From positions 1 through 64,000 of the forward strand of contig FMBT01000368.1 in assembly GCA_900095095.1 (NCBI GenBank): 64,000 bases of DNA, given 5' to 3'. The notes under the pieces were generated by a model. That model saw only the letters and a program-made list of their open reading frames with translations. It was not told the DNA's origin and did no database searches. This DNA comes from Fragilariopsis cylindrus CCMP1102. Taxonomy: Eukaryota > Bacillariophyta > Bacillariophyceae > Bacillariales > Bacillariaceae. Shown here piece after piece: positions 1 to 9,883 of the stretch. Made by a program: the position numbers and the translations under genes. Position 1 is the first letter of the stretch. Each line of letters opens with the position of its first letter.

Positions 1-1
1 G

Positions 2-1515
2 AACACGACTCTTGTCATTTCTGATTCTGACGAATCAGATTTTTACAACCTTTTGAAGAGCTTGGACGAAACTCCTAATCATCCTTTTTCAGACATTTTG
101 ATCATGGTTCCGAATCATGTTGAATTCGTCTCGGTCATTCCAGTTCATTCTGCTCGAATTCATTTCGTAAGTCGTGGTACCCGTCCCGACTCTTTATTTC
201 TGATTCGTCAAGTTCGGCAGCTAATGGTTCAAAATTCATCCAAAAGTGACAACCAACCAGTTGTAACGTACTCGAACGATTCTCCGATGATTTGCTTCGA
301 CTTCCCACAACGTTCCAAAGAGTATACACTTACGAAAATGATCAGCTTGTCATCCATGGAACAAATTACTGGACATTCTGGCTTCGTATATGAAACGGAC
401 AATCCGAACGAGTTTTGTGAGCTGTGGAAAAGTAATAAGGAGCAGAATGGGACCTCATCATATTGCCTACCTACAACCTATTGGACAAGCACAGGAGTTC
501 TATCATTTTCCCGAGAGAAGAATGCCCGGATCGTTCCCGTCCTTCATCCCGTTGAAATATTTGCCTGTATCAATGGGAAGTCGAAGACTCCTTGCAAGTT
601 CATCTCCCAGCGAAAGCTTCTATCCCAGTAGCGCTCCGAGTGATAGCCCAACAGAAAGCGGTCTCTCAACAACTTCTTCGCCGACTTCTAGTTCTACTTT
701 TGTGCCAACTAGTGATTCTAGTTCTAGTAGAAGCGGTCTCTCAACAACTTCTTCGCCGGCTTCTAGTTCTACTTTTGTGCCAACTGGTGGTTCTAGTTCT
801 TCTGGGAGTTGGTGGAAGTGTAAGTGCATATCCTACAAATCCTACCGATCATTCCACTGATCCACCAACTCCTTTACCGAGTGAGTCTAAAGCACCTTCT
901 GAATCACCGTCTGAATCACCGAGTCCTCCTTTCGCAAGTCCAAGTGCTTCGCCGAGTGCTGTAATTTGTATTTCATATGGTGAATATTGTGTACCATCAT
1001 CTGGCACTAAATTTAGTTGTTGTGAAGGATTTATTGCGCTTCTGGGCAATGCGACTTGCTATCAAAAACTCCGACTTGGAGTCCTATACCAAGTGCTTCT
1101 CCAAGTTCGTCACCTTCGGAATTTCCTAGCTCATCACCGTCCATTTCTCCAAGTTCTGCACCAAGTGGGGACCTAGTGGAAGTCCAAGTGTGTCACCTAG
1201 TGGTAGACCAAGTGGAAGTCCAAGTGCATCACTATCGGCAAGCCCAAGTGGAGTCCAAGTGCCTCGCCGTCAGCAAGTCCAAGTGGAGGTCCAAGTGCCT
1301 CACCTAGCTCGTCACCATCTAGCAGTCCTTCATCATCACCAAGCAGCAAGCCTTCATCATCACCAAGCTCAGCGCCGAGTGAATCACCTAGTGAAGCTCC
1401 CAGTGGATCATTTTTCCCTAGTTTGGCTCCAAGTGACACACCTACAGATAGTCATGCTCCAAGCGCCTCCCCTAGTTCTAGTCCAAGTGCGTCACCATCG
1501 GCAAGCCCAAGTGGA
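2..1515 (+). pseudogene. 5' part of Ser/Pro-rich surface protein gene, frame-broken
   Basis: The reading frame is already open at the left edge, so the gene starts outside the window. It encodes about 140 residues of ordinary protein that I do not recognise, then Ser/Pro/Thr-rich repeats. A cysteine module lies near 967-1065 (C-x6-C-x9-CC). The frame changes near 430-450, 800-810, 1036, 1172, 1250 and 1512; in each case the Ser-Pro pattern continues in another frame. At about 1036, adding one T would restore the same C-x4-C ending seen in the second module near 1940-2030, so a one-base loss is likely. The first two changes go the other way (+1) and could be tiny introns. It is very probably the N-terminal half of the protein at 1516-3632. 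Whether the breaks are real or sequencing errors is not settled. Confidence 0.6.
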
Positions 1516-1763
1516 GTCCAAGTGCCTCGCCGTCAGCAAGTCCAAGTGGAGGTCCAAGTGCCTCACCTAGCTCGTCACCATCTAGCAGTCCTTCATCATC
1601 ACCAAGCAGCAAGCCTTCATCATCACCAAGCTTAGCGCCGAGTGAATCACCAAGTGAAGCTCCCAGTGGATCATTTTCCCCTAGTTCGGCTCCAAGTGAT
1701 ACACCTACAGATAGTCATGCTCCAAGCGCCTCCCCTAGTTCTAGTCCAAGCGCATCACCAAGT
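1238..1763 (+). repeat. Tandem duplication, period about 263 bp
   Basis: Two near-identical copies (1238-1500 and 1501-1763) within the Ser-Pro repeats. Both carry the same missing G (GGAGTCC where related units read GGAGGTCC), so a 264-base, codon-true period has become 263. Confidence 0.8.
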
Positions 1764-3632
1764 ACATCACCTTCGAATTTTCCTAGCTTATCGCCATCTG
1801 TATCGCCATCTACGTCACCGTCCTCGAGTCCAAGTGCTTTTCCAAGTGCTTCTCCAAGTGCTTCTCCAAGTTCGTCACCGTCGGCTTCCCCTAGCTTGTC
1901 GCCATCCACATCGCCTTCTGCATCACCAACAGCATCTTGCTTAAAATTTGACGGATATTGTGTACCAGATCCATCTGCTGGTGGTGAATTTACCTGTTGT
2001 GAAAGATTAAATTGTGTTTCAGGGCAATGCGCAAATCCAAGTGCTTCGCCAAGTGCTTCGCCAAGTGCTTCGCCAAGTGCTTCACCAAGTGCTTCACCAA
2101 GTGCTTCGCCAAGTGGAAGTCCAAGTGCCTCACCTAGTGGTGGACCAAGTGGAAGTCCAAGTTCAGCTCCAAGTTCTAGTCCAAGCGCATCTCCAAGTGG
2201 AGGTCCAAGTGCCTCACCGTCAGCAAGTCCAAGTGGTGGTCCAAGTGCTGCCCCATCAGCGAGCCCAAGTAGCGGCCCTAGTGCCTCACCATCAGCAAGC
2301 CCAAGTGAAGGTCCAAGTGCCTCGCCTTCAGCAGGTCCAAGTGGAGGTCCAAGTGAGTCACCTAGTGGTTCGCCATCTAGCAGTCCTTCTGAGTCACCAA
2401 GCAGCAAGCCTTCATCATCACCAAGCTCAGCGCCGAGTGGATCACCTAGTGAAGCCCCCAGTGGATCATTTTTCCCTAGTTCGGCTCCTAGTGATACACC
2501 AACACTAAGTCATGCTCCAAGTGCCTCTCCTAGTGCTAATCCTAGTGAGACACCAAGTTCCTCTCCTAGTTCTGCACCAAGTTCCTCTCCTAGTTCTAGT
2601 CCAAGTGCGTCACCAAGTGGTGGACCAAGTGCGTCACCAAGTGCGTCACCAAGTGGTGGACCATCAGTGAGTTTCTATCCCAGCAGTGCACCTTCAGATA
2701 GTTTTTATCCCAGTAATGAGCCATCAGATAGCCCAACAGAATCTACCTATCCAAGTTCTGCGCCGAGCTCTACCAGTCCGAGCTCATCACCGTCAGCAAG
2801 TCCAAGCGGCGGTCCAAGTACTATTGCACCATCAGTGAGTTTCTATCCCAGCAGTGCACCTTCAGATAGTTTTTATCCCAGTAATGAGCCATCAGATAGC
2901 CCAACAGAATCTACCTATCCAAGTTCTGTGCCGAGCTCTACCAGTCCGAGCTCATCACCGTCAGCAAGTCCAAGTGGCGGTCCAAGTACCATTGCACCGC
3001 CCAGCGATATCCCTTCAAGCAAAGCGTCTGAATCACCAAGCATAAAGCCTCTATCGTCATCTAGCTCAGCACCAAGTGGATCCCCTAGCGAAGCTCCTAT
3101 TAGAAGCTCTGTACCTTCGAGCAATCTAAGTTCATCGCCAAGTGGTGGTCCAAGTTTCTCGTCTTCAGCAGTGCCTACTAGTGCAGAGAGCTCATCTCTT
3201 TCTTTCATCACTACTTCACCCCCAAGCGATATTCCTTCAAGCAAGCCGTCTATCACAACTAATGTTCCCTCTTTTATTCCTACCAGCTCTACGAAATCTT
3301 CAACTGGATTGGCGCAGTCCAGAAGTAGAGCAATGGATAACCAACCCGGCTGGGCAATAGGTCTCATTAGTACTTCCATTATATTTGCTGGCGTTGCTCT
3401 CTTCATACTTGTCTTTGTTTTTATGCGTTCTTATCAGAGACCTGTTTTTGATTTAGACAATAACAGCCTTGAGCCGGTTGTGGACGAATCGTCTTTGGAA
3501 GGAGAATCTATCATTGATAGAGCCGACTCAAGCTTCCTTCTATCAGATGAAATGTCCAACGGTTCTTTCCGAACAGTAGATATGAACGGATTCGAGGTAG
3601 GATCCAATGGCGTTGAATTTGTCACCGTATAA
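1516..3632 (+). CDS. Ser/Pro-repeat membrane protein with knottin-like cysteine module
   Basis: This frame stays open from about 1516 to the stop at 3632, and no convincing ATG starts it, so it is the continuation of the upstream part. The product is dominated by S-x-S-P, PSASPS and PSGGPS repeats. A six-cysteine module at about 1936-2035 has spacing C-x6-C-x11-CC-x4-C-x4-C, the C-C-CC-C-C order of cystine-knot folds. Near the C-terminus, nt 3352-3426 encode a hydrophobic membrane segment (WAIGLISTSIIFAGVALFI), followed by an acidic tail of about 67 residues. The design (long extended Ser-Pro stalk, cysteine module, one membrane anchor, short cytosolic tail) suggests a cell-surface or cell-wall-associated protein, with the repeats probably O-glycosylated; that role is inference. 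Ser-Pro repeat proteins of this look are common in diatoms. Confidence 0.7.
2661..2996 (+). repeat. Two 168-bp (56-codon) tandem repeats
   Basis: Units at 2661-2828 and 2829-2996 encode near-identical 56-residue blocks that begin PSVSFYPSSAPSD and end SGGPSTIAP. The period is a multiple of three, so the frame is kept. Only a few bases differ, suggesting a recent duplication. Confidence 0.85.
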
Positions 3633-3676
3633 ATAAATAACTTGATCTAAATCGAATATAAGTATATACTATACAT

Positions 3677-3762
3677 AACAAGAACGAGAACGAGAACGAG
3701 AACAAGAACAAGAACAAGAACAAGAACAAGAACGAGAACGAGAACGAGAACGAGAACGAGAA
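3677..3762. repeat. Hexanucleotide repeat GAACGA/GAACAA
   Basis: About 14 tandem copies of GAACRA just after the stop of the surface-protein gene. The variants occur in blocks (GAACGA, then GAACAA, then GAACGA), as expected from slippage. Confidence 0.9.
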
Positions 3763-4125
3763 ATTACATGTTAAATATTAAGAATCAATATAAGTTAATA
3801 AATAAAATTGCATATTCCCTTGACTTTCTACTTTCTTTTCCATGTCTTCTCTTACCACGTAGTAGACTGAGGATTAGTAATATCGTAGGTCATCCATTTT
3901 GAACAGACAATAGATAGAATGTAAGAGAGGAGCGCTACTAATAGCCATAATGGTGTTTTCTAACGACGGAATTTTTTTCTCCTCTGTAGTTTAGCGGCCA
4001 ATTGAAACAGTGATTTACATAGATCGTTCATTCCAAAATACGAGAATCATATAGAGAATGGAATCAATTGACTGTTTTGAACCGCCTCGTCTGCCTTTTT
4101 GTTTTCCTTCTACGGTCAGTAGTCA
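3763..4125. other. Intergenic, convergent 3' regions
   Basis: AT-rich spacer between two convergent genes. No coding or RNA gene seen. Confidence 0.5.
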
Positions 4126-4345
4126 TCAGATCTGTTGAAAATCACGGACACCTTGAAATAATCCAACCATTGACTCAAGCCAACAAAGTCCATTAACGAG
4201 ATCATTATGAAGCCAAGGCTGGGTATCCCAATTTGGCAACGACCAATTCACTGCTGGCAGTACATACAGGATATTTCTGACAATTTGTAAATGTTCTGTC
4301 CTAACAGTGACAATCTCGCTGTGTTGTTTGTCAGTCTGCGTGAGC

Positions 4346-4377
<32 letters not shown>

Positions 4378-5091
4378 TTCGTTCTTGTCGGAGTCACTAC
4401 TACTAACAAGGTCGTCAGCTTTTGATGTTTGATGTGGGTTCTGCTTCAACTCTCTCAATGATAGAGTACATCGATAAATATCTAAAAGCAGGTATGTAAA
4501 CCAAAATCGGCATGACCAAGCAGATGCTTTAGAAGCGAGAATTGACGAAGAGTGGCAGTATCTATCGGTGCTGCTAATACTGCCTACGTCGTTTTTACAA
4601 GCATTGGATGTAGTAGCACAAGGCAGCCAATTTACACTCGGTGCTTTGTAACATAGATAGGCCAAATGTTCAAGTGGATAATACGCAATCATCGTCCATG
4701 ACATTACTTGTCCTAAGCGCTTATAATTATTTTCCAAAGCCCAACTTCTCAGATCTACAGCATTAATAGCGGCAGGCAATCCAAAAAATCGTAGAACGTA
4801 ACGAGCCCAACTTATTTCTCCCGACAACTTCATTAGAGCATCGGACATCCGATGTGGAATGGGATGACATTTTGTATTCTCCGGAATGACTGTATTCAGA
4901 TAAAATTTGGACAAAAGCCATAGTGAATACTGTACTGTCTTAAGTATAGAATCTTGTCGATGTGGAATCTTTATAAATTGTAGATATTTCGAGAGGATAT
5001 ATTTAAAAGTGGAAGAATACCGCTTATCATCGCATTTATTAGTGGTGGTTGTGCAGGTATTTTTTGTTGTACCTACTATTTCTCTCATCAC
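4126..5091 (-). CDS. PEX11-family peroxisomal membrane protein
   Basis: 321 residues, one exon. PEX11 proteins elongate and divide peroxisomes by remodelling the membrane. Family marks seen: an N-terminal amphipathic stretch followed by RQDSILKTVQYSLWLLSKF, then SWARYVLRFFGLPAAINAV, hydrophobic segments in the middle (MIAYYPLEHLAYLCY; FWFTYLLLDIYR), and a C-terminal VNGLCWLESMVGLFQGVRDF that matches the closing helix of the family. A TTA microsatellite encodes a run of ten Asn in the variable loop before the C-terminal part. The length fits the longer PEX11 forms. The start used is the first ATG of two in a row (Met-Met-Arg); a shorter start is possible. It faces the surface-protein gene tail to tail. 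The assignment rests on pattern recognition, not alignment. Confidence 0.75.
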
Positions 5092-5588
5092 GAAGGCGGG
5101 TTTCTGCTGTTCGTCTTCTACTGTACCCTTCCAACTTTATTACAGTAGCACTTCTAGAAGACGTACATGGAGTATGAAGATATATAACTTAGTTTGTGAT
5201 TTTATGAGTTGATGAAAAGCGCTGCTTGGCGCTTGACATCTCAGTAAAATCTTGATTGGCACTAATTCTGTTCTTGTAGTCTGTCATTCCATCCGAAAGA
5301 ATCTTATTGTACTTTATTTTCGAATTTGCGAATTTGCTTTACTGTACACGACTTTCGACTGTGTTGCTTCGATGCTACTGTTGTGCTTTTTTTCTCTCAA
5401 AATCACAATTTAATATATTGTAGGTCCTATTTCAATATTATTACTGTTGTGTCTACTTTTCAGACAAGAGTACGTAGCTTTGACTACATCAAAGTCGAAT
5501 AGAATCATACACATCAGCTACTAGCTACTTCTTTTACTGATACCATCTTTGTTTTCAGGAGGAAAACGAAAAAGTTGATATATTATCA
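5092..5588. other. Divergent promoter region PEX11 / CNOT11
   Basis: About 500 bases between two divergent starts. No further gene seen; it must hold both promoters, but no defined element can be named. Confidence 0.5.
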
Positions 5589-7367
5589 ATGAGTGTGTCT
5601 GTCGATTTTTTTAACGGTCTCTTCCAGAGTCTCCCACCAACCCAGAAGCTGTTAGGAGGGGACGCACGTCATTCATCTCTTGAAGCGTTAGACGTAGTTA
5701 GGAAATTCGTTCATGACGAGCTCCGAAGAGAGAATGGGCAGAATCTTAGTGCATTTGCGTTGGCCTGGGGTGCACACTCATTGCTCATACCAGGTTTAAT
5801 GAGCAAACTCACAAGACTTGAACAGCTTGCCGCTCTTTTGGTTATCGAAGCGGTGTCTTGTGAACAGGAAAATGAACTAAGTGTCGATTCACCGTTTTTA
5901 CCTATACTAGTCAAAGATACTCTTGCGATATTGCATAGGTTGAAATTGGAAGAAAATTACTACGATAACAACAATAACAGTAACAATTCTGTACCACCAG
6001 TAGAATCTTCCGTTGAAGTTGAAAGAGAATGTTTGTTGGATTTAATTGAATCTTTTCTTCCGATTATAATGGGAAAGGAAAAGCATCTAGCCCTAGTAGT
6101 AGCAACCAACAATAAGAATCCTGAAGAGCCAATATCAGTAGAAACACAAAAGGATCTCGTGGAGACAGTCAAACGATGGACGACAGTTTATCAAGATAAT
6201 GGATACACCAGTCCATTGGTTTGGGCGAATAAGGAATCAGAACAAGAAGACTTGAAACGATTGTTATTGGAAGAAGAACAAAAAGGAGAATACGCAACTG
6301 TGCCAAAGGAGGCACTATATGGACCACTTCCCAGTGTTTGTTCACCCTTTGCTCGTCCCTTGCCACCACCGCTTTTTCCGATTAATGGATACGACGACGA
6401 CGACGATTATGTAGAACAGAAAGATGAGAAAGGCAAAGATGGTCTTTTTGACTACGTCCAGGCCGAACTTTTGTGGTTGGCCCCAACAACGCTACGTTTA
6501 ATGTTATTGCCGAGTGAAGAGGAGGATAATAAGTCTACCGAAGAGTACCGACTCGTACTCAAACTTCTTCAAAGCCAAGCCTTTGATACACCATTAACAC
6601 CTGGTGATCAGCGAACTGTATTGGAACTATTGAATGCCTCGAAGCAGGAGCCGAAACAGGAGCAGCAACAGCAGCAGCAGCAGCGCGCATCAACAAAACA
6701 ACAGTCACGTTCCTCCGGTCGTAGTAGTGGTCGCGATAATAAAAGCAACAAGCAGAGTAACTCTAGTTCTAGTGACGACAATAATTCTGGTAAAGAAGAA
6801 GAGGAATCCCGTATCAATCTCGTCCAAGAATCAGGACTGACACCTCAAAATTTGCCTCGACTTGTGGATCACAATCCACTCATCGCACATGAATGCTTGC
6901 TTGTCATTTTACAACATTCTCCCGAAAATGTCAAGAATGAGTACCTATCGGCATTGGTGGGTATGGACATGTCCTTGCACAGTATGGAGGTTGTTAATCG
7001 GTTGGCCACGCACAACCATATTCACGCTGTTGCTACTAGCACTGATGCTAACACTACGACTACTACAATCGATCGTCGTCGTCGTCGGGAACCTGTTCTA
7101 CATCCCGAATACATTAATTTATTCATATCAAGTTGCATCGCTAGTTGTGAGAACATGCCGGACCGGCATGCTCAGAACCGTTTAGTTCGTTTAGTGTGTG
7201 TTTTCATTCAAAGTCTACTTCGGAATCATATTGTCGACGTCGATGATGTATACTTCGAAGTTCAAGCGTTCTGCATAGAGTTTTCGAGGATACGCGAAGC
7301 TAGCATTCTATTGTTGTTATTAAAAGACTTTGGTAATACGAAGAATGTCGAGACGCAATATCGGTAG
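5589..7367 (+). CDS. CNOT11: CCR4-NOT complex subunit 11 (CNOT11-like)
   Basis: 592 residues, one exon, ATG at 5589. CNOT11 is a subunit of the CCR4-NOT deadenylase complex, binding CNOT10 and the CNOT1 N-terminus in the module that acts in cytoplasmic mRNA decay. The C-terminal 170 residues carry the strongest signature: [13 protein letters not shown], then [19 protein letters not shown], then [18 protein letters not shown], then [18 protein letters not shown], then [16 protein letters not shown]. This block is close to identical in CNOT11 from animals to protists. The N-terminal half (residues 1-330) is the region expected to bind CNOT10/CNOT1. Between them is a low-complexity linker with poly-Gln (about residue 357), Ser and Asn runs. 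It looks intact. Confidence 0.93.
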   Translation: MSVSVDFFNGLFQSLPPTQKLLGGDARHSSLEALDVVRKFVHDELRRENGQNLSAFALAWGAHSLLIPGLMSKLTRLEQLAALLVIEAVSCEQENELSVDSPFLPILVKDTLAILHRLKLEENYYDNNNNSNNSVPPVESSVEVERECLLDLIESFLPIIMGKEKHLALVVATNNKNPEEPISVETQKDLVETVKRWTTVYQDNGYTSPLVWANKESEQEDLKRLLLEEEQKGEYATVPKEALYGPLPSVCSPFARPLPPPLFPINGYDDDDDYVEQKDEKGKDGLFDYVQAELLWLAPTTLRLMLLPSEEEDNKSTEEYRLVLKLLQSQAFDTPLTPGDQRTVLELLNASKQEPKQEQQQQQQQRASTKQQSRSSGRSSGRDNKSNKQSNSSSSDDNNSGKEEEESRINLVQESGLTPQNLPRLVDHNPLIAHECLLVILQHSPENVKNEYLSALVGMDMSLHSMEVVNRLATHNHIHAVATSTDANTTTTTIDRRRRREPVLHPEYINLFISSCIASCENMPDRHAQNRLVRLVCVFIQSLLRNHIVDVDDVYFEVQAFCIEFSRIREASILLLLLKDFGNTKNVETQYR

Positions 7368-7709
7368 TCTATTCAATATAAACGAAGACAAAAAGAAGAA
7401 GACTTTCGAAGGCATCTTTATATAAATACGCTACCAAAAATATTTTTAGCATGTCGATATCTGTTGTATATACGTATTTGTAGTAACAAAGAAAATAATC
7501 AACTCTATTCAACTCATATCGGAAGCTTTACGACACTTTTAATCATTTCTTAATTTCACTTTCTTTTGAGTGCTTATACAATTATCCTACAGTGTAAAAT
7601 TAATAATGATAACGTGTAGATATAACGAAAATTCTAAAATAAAAGTAGTATTTATACATATGTTTGCCATGTTCAATTAATTCTTCGACATAAAAATGTT
7701 TCACAAGAA
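7368..7709. other. Intergenic, convergent 3' regions
   Basis: AT-rich 3' flank between CNOT11-like and the NIPA-like gene. Nothing else seen. Confidence 0.5.
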
Positions 7710-9361
7710 CTACTTGAAGTAGCTAGCTAATGCAATTCCTGTCCGCAGAATCCTTCGTACATTAGTTATAGACTCATCCAAGACCTCATCAGCAACGACG
7801 TCCGATGATGTTTCGTGAATAGTAGTAGTACATTGAATTTGCCGACACTGATATTCTTTGTTTATACGCTCCAAAATTATTTTCCAAACAGGATTTTTGT
7901 CTGTTGATTTCTTCGGGAAACCTACCTTATAAGGGCAGTAGTGTCGATGTGCATCTAATGGATTTAAATATCGGGATGATGTTGTTCTTTGTCTTTTTTT
8001 TGGAGATGCCATCACATCATTGTCATCAGCGACAACAACACATACGTCGTTTTCTATTCGTTGTCGCTCCAATTGAAGATCTATTATGGATAAACACAAA
8101 GGGCAGCCCATGGTAACTACACGATCTGAATCATTTACATCAACTCTTTGCCATCCCAGTAAAGACAATGTAAGGATTGATTCATCGTCGCATCCAAGGA
8201 ATTTTGCTAGCTCTGTTGTGCTAGAATACATTTGTTCAAACTGAGTTGGGATATGAAGTTTAGGATATCTCCAGGAAGGTGAGGAAGACGTTGTTTCTGC
8301 TTCAGTTATTGTAGTTGTTACATCGGATAATTTCTTGGCATGTTGCCGTATAATACTACTGGGAGTAGGGTGTTCCATGAGTCGCATCGTTTCCTCCGGA
8401 AGAACTTGTCCCATAAAAACGGGAATTATTAGACGTGAATTCTCACTGTTCTCTATTGTTGTTGTTGTCGTTGTTGAAGTATCAACATTTTTATTTTCTT
8501 CATTTTCATCTTTGCCTGTTTTTTCTTCTTCTACATTTTCGAGATAATGGAATTGTTCTGTGGATAATCGAAAGGGACATTTACTATCGTGATTGGAAAC
8601 AATTCTATCTCTGTATGCGGTACAAAGTTTTTCATATGAATTAGTGGATAGTTTCGAGTTGAGCGTAATCGCAAGGGCGGAGGAGCATGAAGAACATACG
8701 AGCATATCGATGTCTGCATTTTTCCATCTAAAACAAGATCAAATTAGAATCAAATTAAAAAAAGATAGGTATATAAAGGAAGCAAACAAAAAGGAGAGAA
8801 TTTTGAATGAGAAATGTAGATCCGTGTGTAGCTTGTAGTTTCAGTTACTCGAGACAAACACAAGACAGATATTCTTCGGAAAGAATCAGACCATAACATA
8901 AACAAAAAAGATTACATTAATTGTTTATTATTTTATTGTTGGAGAGTATATGACCGACATTCTTCGTAGCTAGAACGAGAAGAATACGCTGGTAGTGTAT
9001 ATGACACACAACTTATATACGCACATACACCTTTCTCTCCCAATTCAAGATATTATAAAAATAGAAAGGTAAGTAACTTAAAACTAACTTACCCAAATCT
9101 TGCACAAAAGAGAGGCGAAAGACATGCTGGTTTGGCATAATAAGTGGAAGCTTGGAAGGTCAACACGCGCTTTTCGTATTCTTGTCGGTCCGATAGGGAA
9201 GATAATTCCCTAGTTTTGTTTAAGATTGTCATAATCTTGTCTGATCCGTCGTCTTCATTGATATTGCCCACAGTATTAGTTCTGTTATTGCTGCTGCTGC
9301 TGCCTCCATCAGCGGCTTTCTGTCGTACTGCATGATTATTGTTGTCCATGCTTGTCATCAT
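7710..9361 (-). CDS. C3HC zinc-finger protein, NIPA/ZC3HC1-like
   Basis: Two exons, 9361-9093 and 8727-7710, give 428 residues. The donor is GG|GTAAGTT and the acceptor TTTTAG|ATGG; the joined codon completes the family motif, reading CARFG across the join into WKNADIDMLVCSSC. NIPA/ZC3HC1 proteins sit at the nuclear pore basket or act as F-box-like adaptors; the fission yeast relative is Rsm1. Seen here: TYYAKPACLSPLFCARFGW, a first C-x2-C...H-x3-C site (CSSC; HDSKC), and a second one in the C-terminal half (GCPLC; DAHRHYCPY). A low-complexity acidic/Thr stretch separates the two halves. The first exon starts with a Ser/Asn-rich tail of about 60 residues. Confidence is high for the family; whether it acts at the pore is by analogy. 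Confidence 0.88.
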
Positions 9362-9883
9362 CTCCGATCAGCACCTTACTTCCTTTGAGCGTTTTTGTTC
9401 CTCGTTGTTGTTGGACTGATCTGATTGTATTATCTTTACATTGTCGATTGTAGCAAAATAAGGTCAACTTGTCGTCACGGTAAAATAACAAATAAAAACG
9501 GCTATTTTTACTAACGACAATGAATTTTATGTTCATACATATCAAAACAACGTAAGATCATACTAGTATATTAATATAATATACAGTACGGGTACAAGTA
9601 CAATAAATACTAATCATTTATCTTTGTCGAAATCATAGGCACAATCAGGCATATGACTGATAACGGGTTAATACTGAACAATCTGAATCTTGTTGTCACA
9701 AAAACCTTAAAATCCTAATGCAGATGTCGTAGTTAAAAAAATCACAAACATTGAACATTCAATATGTTGTACTAGTAGGAGATAAATACCAATACGTACG
9801 ATATTATCATTTAAAGTCACCATTCGAGTAAACGAATATATTTAACTATCCATCATCGAAATATATCCTATCATATATTGAAC
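9362..9883. other. Divergent promoter region
   Basis: AT-rich 520 bases between the NIPA-like start and the PDZ/zinc-ribbon start. No gene seen. Confidence 0.5.

Noticed and set aside
592-1176. Plus-strand ORF partly in Ser-Pro repeats and partly Val/Gln/Leu-rich
   Set aside because: The LLVLLLCQLV and QVEVQV parts are alternate frames of the Ser-Pro repeats; only the part with PSESPS and the cysteine module is used.
1715-2407. Minus-strand 230-residue LGEALG-type ORF
   Set aside because: Antisense of the Ser-Pro repeats; low complexity and no start context.
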